Source: Verticillium longisporum (Eukaryota > Ascomycota > Sordariomycetes > Glomerellales > Plectosphaerellaceae). Taken from it: a DNA stretch of 64,000 nucleotides. The stretch lies in NCBI GenBank assembly GCA_019188255.1, contig JAETXT010000010.1:3348001-3412000 (forward strand). Reading direction: 5' to 3'. The notes beneath the pieces are model-generated. The model searched no databases. It worked only from the letters and a program-made list of their open reading frames with translations, and was not told the DNA's origin. The position numbers were made by a program, and so were the translations under genes. Below are positions 10,925-19,837 of the stretch, one piece after another; position 1 is the stretch's first letter, and each line of letters starts with the position of its first letter.

Positions 10925-12054
10925 CTACCACAGCTTGATCCCAAACCGGTTCCCCCTCTTCTTCGGCTGCCGACTCGCCAAGCTCTGCCCCGTGCCGGGC
11001 CGGTCATCGAAGCTGTCCATGCTCGGCGCCCTTGCCATGGTCCATGACTGCTGCTGCGACGGCCCCAACGGACGCCCCTGCGGGCCCGGCTGGATGGTCA
11101 CCTGCTGCGGCTCGCCCCTCTGCAGCGTCTGTTGGGACGCGAGCTGCCCCGGCGCTGGCGCCGAGAAATCACCGCGCAATGCCCTTTCGACGTCAGCGTG
11201 CTGGCGCTCATAGTCGTCGTGCCGGCCGCGGGCATCGACGAAGCGGTCCTCGGCCTGACGGCGGCGCTCGGTGAGGATGCGCAGCTCTTCGTCGAGCTGG
11301 GCCATGTCGGCTTCGGCATCGGCCATGAGGGCGCGGTACTCCTTCATCTTCTTCTCGAGGGGCTGCAGGACGCTCTGGTTGATGCTGGGGCTGCTGAGGC
11401 GGGAGATTTCCGAGGCCTGCTGCAGGGTGGGGGCCGAAAGGTGCTGCTGCTGCTGCTGCGACGGCAGAGGTGGGCTGCGGCGGCCGTTGGGGGCGTTTGT
11501 GCGGGGGGAGCCGCTGTGGGGGGCCCGCGCGGGGATCCGTTGGGGATCTGCTGGCCGGGTCCAGGAGGAGGGGCACCGTAGCCCGTGGGGGCGGGGGCAG
11601 CACCACCAGAAACAGACGTGCGACGGGCTTGACGCTCGGCGCGACGGCGGGCATCGGCTGGGGGACCTCGCATCGGGGCGCCGCGGTCGTCCATGGCTTC
11701 GTCGCCGGGGTAGGAGGGGGGCCGTCCCTGGGCTTGGGGGCCAGAGGACGAGGGGAGACTGGCGTGTTTGGCACGGGCTTGCATAGCGTCGACAGCGGCC
11801 ATGGACGAGGGGCGGCCGCTGCTGCGTTGCGGCGCGGATCCGCGCTTGGGACTCGCTCTTGAGGGCGACGGCGGCTCGTCGCTGCCGCTGTAGAAATGGA
11901 CTTGGCCCTGGTGGTCGAGGAGGGGCGAGCGAGGGCGACGGTAACGTGGGTTGGCGCCGTTGCCACCGCGGGTCTGGCGCTGCGGGGACGAGGCGAAGGA
12001 CTCTGGTTCAAAGGCGGGCTGGGGGTTGTACTGTGTTTGCGCACGCGTGGCCAT
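10925..12054 (-). CDS. Proline-rich coiled-coil protein with a frameshift
   Basis: From ATG 12054 (MATRAQTQYNPQP) a Ser/Pro/Arg-rich low-complexity N-terminal half is read to the GGGCCCCCC run (+ strand G6 at 11518-11523). There the frame is lost. One extra C would continue it into a poly-Gln stretch (QQQQQHLSAPTLQQ), QQASEISRLSSPSINQS, and then a charged heptad-like coiled coil (KKMKEYRALM...ELRILTERRRQAEDRF, about residues 232-290), a disordered tail and a basic-aromatic end, KKRGNRFGIKLW. With the extra base the protein would be 376 aa. I know no name or function; it looks like a conserved fungal scaffold-type protein. The shift lies in a homopolymer, so a consensus error is as likely as a mutation. 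No GT-AG intron bridges it. Confidence 0.65.
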
Positions 12055-13106
12055 TGTGTGGCGGCGATGTGCTGTGGTGTGCTGCTTGTTCAATGCGACG
12101 GCATGGGCTGATGGATGGGAACAGGCAGGAATGGAGAGAACAGGATAAGAATGAAAGAAGCGAGGGTCGAGGAGCAGGCGAAGACATGGGCTTCTTGAAC
12201 CTGTTTGCTGGAGATGGCTGGAGGGTGGCTGGGGTGCCAATGGATCGATGGATTGATGGAGCGATGGATGGCGATGAGGCTGGAGTGCTTTCTGTTGAGG
12301 CAGGGAGTACCTGACTACCTGCCAGAGGTGCCTGCCCAAGTGTCTAGGTGCCTGACCTTAGGCGGGGGTAGAACCTACCTTTCCTTTGGCAGAAGGCACC
12401 CAGTGTTGAATTCGTGGCGACGATGGAGGCGGCAGGTGGCAGGGGCCAAGGGGCAGGGGCAGGAGCCAGAGGGACAGGCGGCAGGTGGCTGGGGATCCAC
12501 TTGCCGGACCCCGCCCATCCAAGGGGACACCTTCCGACAGACCCAACCTCCATTGAATGACTGCATCATGAGGTGGACGTCTCTAGACCTCCAAACCTCA
12601 TCATTTACCTTGTGCGACATGGTTTTTCGTTATTCGGATGCTGCCAGGGACTGCCTCGATGTGGAGCTTGACAGATGGCTCCTAGGGAGCCAGGTCGCTG
12701 ACCTCTGGCAATCTGCAGTCTGCAGTCTGCCGTCTGCAACGCTGGATGGAAGGCAGAGTACCAAGATGGACTTCCCCTCGGACTCCGAAGCTGCAGGACC
12801 ATACCATCATCCGAAACAAATCATTCTTTTGATGGATGGCTGGTAACGTCATCGTTTCTTCTTCATGTCGCTGATGTGAACAGGGCTATTGTATGAATTC
12901 CAGGAGAGTTCTCGAATAAGGGCCCAACGAGGCTGCAAGATCATAGATCACCAAGCGACAGGTCAACCACTGGATGACCAAGATAAAGGTAGCGACAGCA
13001 TGCTTGAAGCACCAGCATAGAACGAGAGACACTCTGCCTCTCCACCACCACGAACCGTACTCCAACAGGTACCTATAACCAGATCCCCAATACATCACAG
13101 TTGCCA
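12055..13106. other. Intergenic: upstream of coiled-coil gene, downstream of GH7-like gene
   Basis: GC-rich frames on both strands (for example 12205-12846 +) have biased composition but no motif. Contains repeated GGATGG/GATGGA-type microsatellite texture around 12240-12280. No RNA gene seen. Confidence 0.4.
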
Positions 13107-14541
13107 TCACCCCGTCGTCCCGATCGGCCCGTACCGGATGTCCGAAAACGTCACCTTGGCCTGCCCTTGTCAGTACACGTCGCCATCCATTCAGCGAACC
13201 ACCTACCTGCGGGTTCTCCACCAACGTCTGCGCCGGATATCCCCTGTTCGCCGGACACGGCCCCCTCAGCGCACCGGGCCGACCGGCGGCGTCGACCGGG
13301 TACAGCGAGTCGAGCCAGAGCATGTTGGCGTAGGCGTCGTGCGTGATGGACATGACCATGACCCACTGGCCCGCGAGCGCCCGTTTCGTCGACGACCACC
13401 CGCCGACCTCGGCGTATCGGTTACGCTCCCCAAACGCCGACGCCTGGCTGTCGCAAAAGTCGTCCGAGATGGCGTTGCCCTGCACGCCGGACGCCTGGCT
13501 GGGCGGCGTTTCGATGGGCTCGCCGGCCTGGATGAAGGATTGCGAGACGTGGTCCTCGTGGAACCGCGTAATGACACTACCCAGTCAGCTTCTCTCTGTT
13601 TCCTCTCACTGATTCCGGAGGACAACTCACGTAAACTTGGCCCCGCTGTCGAGCGTCTTGCCCTGCCCATAAAACTGTGTATTGCCCAGCCGGTACGGGC
13701 TCGCGCCGCAGCCGTCGGTATCGCAGCCATGGGGGAAAATGTCGTCCGAGAACCCGCGTGGGCACCGGCTATCCTGGCACGTGTGAAAGTCGGGGTTAAT
13801 GCAAGGATGCGCCGAGACGACATACGACGCCGAATTGCTCTGCCAAACGCCCATCTCGGCACAGCAGGCCCCAACGGCGCCGCGTCCGAGCTCGAGCTCC
13901 GTGTACCCCGGCGCCCACCCCTCTAGGTTAGCCCGGCCATCAACAAACTTGATGCTCTGGCTGCACTCGGCGTCGCAGTATCCGGTGCCGTACCGCGCAC
14001 CAGCGGCGTTCTTGCCGCGCCCGCGCCCGCCGTCCGCCTCCATCTTGACAAAGTACAGCGCCCCCTTGAGCCCGCAGCCCAGCGTGCCGACCTCGACGTC
14101 GACGCGCACCTCGCGCCCGAGCAGCTCGAACATGCGATACCGCCCATCCGGCGCCAGCAGGAAGACGCGATTCTCCACGTTGCGCCCAAAGGCAGAGTGC
14201 GTGACGTACCGCAGAGACGCGCTACCGCCGGCGGTCGTGATGCCGTGCGTCGACGCGTAGTCGGCGCCTTCGACAGCGCAGCGCTCGGCGCACGCCGTTC
14301 CGCTATTGAGGTTCCAGCAGACGTCTGTCCAGTCGCCGTCGAGGAAGCACGTGTGCGCCGAGGTTGTCTCGTGTGTCCAGCGCCAGTTGGCGTCGAGGGT
14401 CAGCGCGTCGGTGACGGGCGTGCACGATTCGGCGGTGCAGTTGGACCAGGTGAGAGCGGGGGGGACTTCAGGGACAAGAGTGCCGATTTGTTGGGCGAGG
14501 GCCAGAGGGAGCCCGAGGAGGGTCAAGGAGAGGAGGATCAT
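13107..14541 (-). CDS. GH7 cellobiohydrolase-like protein with decayed catalytic motif
   Basis: Three exons (14541-13631, 13576-13207, 13160-13107). The introns are 54 bp (GTGAGT...GGGTAG) and 46 bp (GTAGGT...GGGCAG). Product 444 aa: signal peptide (MILLSLTLLGLPLALA) then QQIGTL, the usual mature GH7 start. Family landmarks are ALTLDANWRWTH, EGADYASTHGITT, GCGLKGALYFVKMEADGG, AGARYGTGYCDAEC, ANLEGW, PYRLGNTQFYG, TVITRFHED, and the end AKVTFSDIRYGPIGTTG. There is no CBM1. In active GH7 enzymes the motif is E-x-D-x-x-E. Here CCAEMGVWQSNS gives E229, G231 and Q234: the nucleophile is kept, while the Asp and the acid/base Glu are lost. The His of the following HPC motif is kept. It is secreted and probably not a normal hydrolase; it could bind cellulose or serve another role. 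Confidence 0.9.
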
Positions 14542-15364
14542 GATGGGCAGCGCTATTGTTGGAGCGTGTTTTCACAGTGGCAAATGTGCACTGGGGATTC
14601 TGGTCCTGGGTTTATATGTTCCCAGTTGGATTCCATCGTGCCGGCCCAAGTATCATTGAGCAGATGTTCCCTGTGCAGAATGAAAATATTTTTTCAACAA
14701 CCACCAGGTGGCTGCGGCAAAGCACTGCTTGCAGATGGCATATAGATTTGAATCCTTCAGAGCAAGCACCTAGCCAGTCAAGTATTTGCTTGGCAAACTG
14801 GTAGGTCCATCGCAAAGTGAGTGGTCTGACTAACATGTGTGCAACTTATAGTATACCTCTTCGACAACTTCGATCGAGTGCATGCTGCAGTCAGCTTGAA
14901 GATGCAGAATTTCCGTTCTTGAACAAACAGGTGACCACGAGCGGCGTGAAGTCAGATCCGCAACCTGAACGATCTCCTCTATGGAGTTTGAAATGCAGCA
15001 TGCTTGCCAATGGTTGGTCTGCACGTCTTACTGCCTGCCGTCGTGCATCGCGGAGTTTGTTCTCCGTTCCATACGCGGCCGAGTCTGACAGACTGACCCT
15101 CCATCTCGAGATATCTAACACGATGGAGATGCCAAGACGCATTGTGGCAGTGCACACGCTCTCACACTCGTCAGAACGCTTCCACAACATCCGCTATCCC
15201 TCCACGCCGTGCGACAGCCCCATCACCTCGCCCAAGTCCTTGCTAACATCCTCCCACGATCGTGTGATCACATTTAGCACCCATGGTCCGCGTGGCTTCA
15301 GCTTGGATCGAAACTCCGTCGGCACCGTCATGAACCCGACAACCTACATGGCCTACGGGCCGAC
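14542..15364. other. Intergenic between GH7-like gene and P450 pseudogene
   Basis: Apart from the TATA box near 14610, nothing is recognised. The + frames here (for example 14817-15506) are partly antisense to the P450 pseudogene and lack motifs. Confidence 0.4.
14609..14617 (-). promoter_or_regulatory. TATA box of the GH7-like gene
   Basis: Minus strand reads ACATATAAACC about 70 bp upstream of the ATG at 14541, a normal distance for a fungal core promoter. Confidence 0.5.
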
Positions 15365-16318
15365 CTACTCGCTGGCCTCGATGTCAAACTCCCACAGCAG
15401 GTTTGCGACCTGCATAAACGCGCCGTGTACGGCCACCCGCCTGCCGCCCTGCCCATGCAGGCGCTCCTGCCTTGGCCAAACACCGGTAGCGGGAGACTGC
15501 TGTTGACCTTGCCTTGTCCATCAAGCCATCTCTCCGGGATGAACGCCTGCAAGTCGCCGAGACCGGGGTCAAAGACTGCCTTGTCACGCCCGATACCCCA
15601 CGCGTTGGCCATGATCGTCGCATTCTTGGCAATCTTGACGCCTGCAAACTCTTCCTTCTTGTCAGCGCGACGCAGAATGCTCCCCGGTGAGACGCGTCGC
15701 CATCGAAACAACTCGTGAATGGCAGCGTCGATGAAAGCAAGCTTCGACCTGTCGGGGAACCGCGGCAGAAGGTCACAGCCGACGACGTCGTCCAGAACGG
15801 CATGTGCGCGGCGTACAAATCCTGGGTTCTGCAAGGCCGCTACGAATAGCCATAGGATCTGGCGCGGCGAGGTTCCCCTGCCGCCTTGAATCGATGTGGC
15901 CAGCGTGAAGGCGAGGTCGAGGTCAAAGGCAGCTGGATGAATGTCGCCAGGCACGACCTTCTTGGCGGTAGCGATAGCTTACTTTGTTGCGTTCCAGCAC
16001 GGCGATGAGTTGCCATGCTCATACGATACAACCTCCCGTACAAGCCGACCTGCGTAGCAAAGAGTTTATCTGCAGCTCTTTTCCAGGGCGAGAGCATCTC
16101 AGGCAGGTTTCTGAGAGGAGGAAGAAAGTCGGGTAGCCCCGGGTTCGCCGCAATGTGCGTGACTTGCTTCTGGATTTCGATGATCTCGTGGAGAACAGGT
16201 TCCGAGAAATCGAGAATCCGCAGACCATAGTTGTTAGAGCGTTGTTTAGAGCAGAGTGAAGAGGTCTTCCACACGTGGTCCGCAGCGGATAGAAGATAGA
16301 TAGGGGGTCGGAATACAT
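15365..16318 (-). pseudogene. Cytochrome P450 pseudogene, truncated and frameshifted
   Basis: Pieces of a fungal P450 in order on the minus strand: a mid-region frame with RILDFSEPVLHEIIEIQKQV, HIAANPGLPDFLPPLRNLPE and LSPWKRAADKLFATQ (about 16230-16040); then, in another frame, a weak I-helix (IQGGRGTS where AGxDTT is normal), the K-helix E-x-x-R (IHELFRW), ANAWGIGRD, FIPERWLDGQG and the haem loop FGQGRSACMG with its Cys. After the haem Cys the frame changes to RRVAVHGAFMQVANLLWEF and stops (15365). The N-terminal membrane anchor and first third are missing. At least two frame changes, the poor I-helix and the truncation make it a dead gene. Confidence 0.8.
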
Positions 16319-17304
16319 CTGAATTCTGGCCCTCCGCAGCTTAGAGGGCCCTTCGTAGCCTATATATACGTTTCTCTAGCCCTTAGCCCCTGCCTGACCC
16401 CCTGCTTAGCGACTCTGTAGGGGAACCCGTAGGGTCCCCTGACACCAGTCCATCTGCGACCTTGAGGTCTTTCGCGACGCATTCAAGTATCGAGAGGCCA
16501 GAGCGTCGTCCGCGGCCCTTACAAACTTCATTCAGCAGACGTCTACACGGCATACAGAGTCCTGTTCTTGCCAAAAAACGTGGGCGAGGTCAGGGCAGCT
16601 ATTGGTGATCCAGGACCGCTGGTTCTGGCCGCGCTGAGACGAGATTGGGCTGCACGATGTGGGTAATATCTGCTGGACGGAAGCGCGGAGAGTACACTGA
16701 AAGTAAGTAGAAGTTTACTTTTTAGTGTCTACCGGTGCAATGTCTCCCATCCACACAAAGCTGGCATCCCAAGGCGTTGCAGATACCGACAACAACCACC
16801 TGAGCTACCCCGGCCAGTGGTCAAGAGGGTCACCCGAGCAGCTCGAGGGGCCATTAGATCTTTTTACAGCTTCCAGCTGGCAGCTTCCAGCTGGAGAGGG
16901 AGTATCTAGAACGTCTTCGAGATCCCCTGAAACGCTCTACAGGTTGTGCCACTGCCAAGAGCTACATCTTGTATGCTGCTTATGCGCGAGAACGTGTTCA
17001 TTCAACTCGTGTTACCATTCGCTCGGATACAGGCAAGCTTATTCCTAATAGACGGAAACGTGATCCACTATAGGCACGAGATACATTGTTTTTACCCATC
17101 AGCTGCAAATCCTATCCCTGCACGTACATATTCCATGTCCATTTTGGGAGGTACCGCCGCCGTCTGAATAACCTCGCATTTTGGCCCCCCTCACTCAATG
17201 CTGACATGTATTACAACCGCCTCTTGCGTCCGAATTTCCGCGGCAGCCGTGGTGGGAATCTTCCCTGAGAGACATTGCGACTGCTTCGCCGTACAGATAT
17301 CCAG
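16319..17304. other. Intergenic; possible repeat scraps at 16320-16450
   Basis: Where the P450 fragment ends there are two small inverted repeats, GGCCCTCC...AGAGGGCCC (16331-16352) and AGGGGAACCC...GGGTCCCCT (16420-16440). These may be the edge of an old element that removed the P450 N-terminus. The rest up to 17304 shows nothing recognisable. Confidence 0.35.
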
Positions 17305-19230
17305 ATGGTCCTCGGACAGTCCAAACTCGACGAGCTAGCCGCCACGGGCGTCGCAGACCTCGAGACCTTCTGGTACGAGCCTGAACCTGACAAGCTTCGC
17401 TGCCTAGTCTGCCAGGAGTCATTCACTCACGATGCTCTCGTGCGAACGTTCAAGCTGGCGCCTCCCGACGGCCCGTCTGCGTTAAGCGAGTCTCTGCGCT
17501 GCAGCCGGGTCGTTTCGACGCACTTGCAACGAGACGTCTTGTTCTTCGACAGGCACCTCTATTGCCTCCGGACAAGCGAGGTCCATGTCTTGACAGTCTC
17601 GCATGTCTGGGACCCGCAAGTCTCCATCAATCAGCAGCAAGGTCGCCACTCACCTCAGCCGCTGGAAATCAGGCGACAGGCCATCGAAGCACCCGTCCTC
17701 TTGTGCTGTGGGCTCGAAGAGAGCATGGAGGTGGATGGGAACGGGCAGGAACTATGGCACGACTACTTCAGCGTTCCGCAGTGGACGGATGAACTGAAGA
17801 ATCCGATCCTTCGCATCATCCACACGCTTTACAGCTCCAGTTACGCCACGATCATACACTTCAACGACCTAAGCTCATCCACCGTGGAGAAGCTTCGCCA
17901 GGATGAGGATTCTGATGTAACCCTGGACGGTATGACGGGGGTGTGCAATGCACAGTGGTTCCAACGCATGTGGACGGCCATGGAGTTTGTGAGTAGCAGT
18001 CGGATCAGGATGATGACGTCCGATTACCACCTCGACACTGGAGCAGACGACCCAGCCTTCCTGGACAGGCTTCATCACGTATGGGATGAGGAGGTCGTCA
18101 GGCAGGGCAGCGTTCACAATGTCGAGAACATGGTCGGGCTCCCCGAGAACCGAAATCTGGTGCCCTGGACGCTTGGGCCGCTGCGCGAGGTCAAGTCGCA
18201 CAAGACAACCAGCTTCGCCATGGCTTTCGCCCTGCTGGCAAGGCGGAAGTGCCGTGATCGAATGGACTTTCTCCATGGCCTGCGCGGTATTGTCGCCGCG
18301 AGGTCAGAGGCAGCCCTGCAGCCGGACTTTCGGACGGAGTACCTCCGAGTCGCGCGAGAGTGTCTCCTCGCGGGCGACTACAGCCCCTTGCTCATGACAC
18401 CGAGCGTCCCTCTGCTGGATGACCCGCGGCTGAACCCGCTGGATCCGTGCAGCTACAACGAGGTCTGGACCTGGGAATTGGGCGAGGAGACGAGTCCTCC
18501 TTCGCTCCCTATCGATGTATCGTTCGATGAATCTGGCGATAAATTGACCTTGACGCTAGAGAAAATTGGCATTGTTACGATTGTCAAATTCCCGGACTGG
18601 AAGAGTACCTACGACCACTTTTCTCGGTGCGCCGCCTTCAGTCTCGATCTCACCGGGCCGAACGTGGACGATTTTGTCGTCTCGCTCGGGACAAGACTCT
18701 ACGGCGAGCGCAAGGAGATCATCATGGAGCATCTCAAGGCCCACGATAACCTCAAAGACCTCGAGGATACGCTCCGGGACCAGTACAACACTCCCTGGGC
18801 CGAACCATGGTCAATGTGCGGCGAGGGAGAGGAGTGCGCCGAGTGGCTCGCAGACATCATGTCCCTGACCACTGTCGTCGGCGAGCTCTCAGAGAGCCGT
18901 ATCGACCTGAGCTACGCCCGATTCGCGACGATGCACTGCCACCCATACAACTACATGGTCGGGGTAACGTGCACAACCTGCCATGGGACGTTCGCTTTCC
19001 GCGTGGGCGCCTTTGCGCCGACGGCCGACTTGCATCGGGCCGTGGCGTACCGCGTTCCGGGGCTCAAGTATAAGCTGTCGCACCTCGACGGCATGGGCAT
19101 GCTGGTGAAGGACGGGCGCATCGTAGGGCGCATGATCTGGGCCTCGCCCGCCTGCGAGTGTCGCGAGAGAGAGCTGGTGACGCTGCACATGCCGGACCTG
19201 CCTTCTCCGTTGTCGCATGATCACAACTGA
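17305..19230 (+). CDS. HET-domain-like protein
   Basis: Intronless, 641 aa from ATG 17305 (MVLGQSKLDEL); an in-frame TTG 30 bp upstream is less likely. The heterokaryon-incompatibility (HET, PF06985) pattern is visible: VLTVSHVWDP (about residues 95-104), the segment ELWHDYFSVPQW, then NAQWFQRMWTAMEFV, matching the family order S-H-x-W, W-x-D-x-x-x-x-Q/P and W-x-x-R-x-W-x-x-E-E/F. The C-terminal half has no recognised domain but contains several Cys pairs (CTTCHGTF, SPACECRERE). HET proteins act in non-self recognition and cell death after hyphal fusion, with a cytosolic HET domain; a specific role here is inference. The frame is intact, unlike the NACHT gene at 41-44 kb. Confidence 0.75.
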   Translation: MVLGQSKLDELAATGVADLETFWYEPEPDKLRCLVCQESFTHDALVRTFKLAPPDGPSALSESLRCSRVVSTHLQRDVLFFDRHLYCLRTSEVHVLTVSHVWDPQVSINQQQGRHSPQPLEIRRQAIEAPVLLCCGLEESMEVDGNGQELWHDYFSVPQWTDELKNPILRIIHTLYSSSYATIIHFNDLSSSTVEKLRQDEDSDVTLDGMTGVCNAQWFQRMWTAMEFVSSSRIRMMTSDYHLDTGADDPAFLDRLHHVWDEEVVRQGSVHNVENMVGLPENRNLVPWTLGPLREVKSHKTTSFAMAFALLARRKCRDRMDFLHGLRGIVAARSEAALQPDFRTEYLRVARECLLAGDYSPLLMTPSVPLLDDPRLNPLDPCSYNEVWTWELGEETSPPSLPIDVSFDESGDKLTLTLEKIGIVTIVKFPDWKSTYDHFSRCAAFSLDLTGPNVDDFVVSLGTRLYGERKEIIMEHLKAHDNLKDLEDTLRDQYNTPWAEPWSMCGEGEECAEWLADIMSLTTVVGELSESRIDLSYARFATMHCHPYNYMVGVTCTTCHGTFAFRVGAFAPTADLHRAVAYRVPGLKYKLSHLDGMGMLVKDGRIVGRMIWASPACECRERELVTLHMPDLPSPLSHDHN

Positions 19231-19837
19231 GCTTGCCGGGGATGGGAGGCTGAGCCCGTTACTGGTGTTAACGACAAAAGGAGGAGTCATTGACGACCTG
19301 CGCACCTCCGTACTGTCGAGCATGAACTTGGAAGACATCACGCACATGCTTCCACTGGTCAACGTCTTCGGCGGATTGGGCTGCTGATGCCCGTGACCGC
19401 GGTTCATTGGAATCGTTAAGTGACTCGACGAGGTGAGGGTACTGTCGTTGGGGATAAAGTCAATACAGCGCTGTAAGGAATGGATTAAAGAGAGGATGAA
19501 TCTCCGCAAAAACTACAGGTTGATGAAATTCACAACAAGCCAATTCAAAATGCACGTGACCGCCGTGTGGTTGACTTATCGAGGCAGGTAGAATGGAGCA
19601 AGATGCCCCTTCCTTCATGGGCACACCAGTGATGCCTGCCGCAGGATCACAGACGCACCGAACCCAGATCCTTGTAGAAGGTCGCAGAGTCACGTGATGC
19701 TGAAAGAGTCAGCCGCGGAACTGCCGACGCTCAACCATCACCACTGCACCTTGGACGCCGCGCACCGAAGCTTCCCCGACAATCAGCCATCGCGCGAATC
19801 CGCGTCTGTATCATCGAGCGCGTCTCTGGTTTCCACA
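19231..19837. other. Intergenic: HET 3' end and Zn2Cys6 promoter
   Basis: No RNA gene or repeat seen. The + frame of the regulator stays open upstream to 19697 (CACGTGATG), so an alternative N-terminus 47 residues longer is possible. Confidence 0.45.

Noticed and set aside
12205..12846. 213-codon + frame upstream of the GH7-like gene
   Set aside because: Biased composition, no motif, no promoter or splice support.
13138..13926. 262-codon + frame across the GH7-like gene
   Set aside because: Antisense to conserved GH7 exons and crossing their introns.
16725..17268. Short overlapping + frames before the HET-like gene
   Set aside because: No motif; likely leader and promoter of the HET-like gene.
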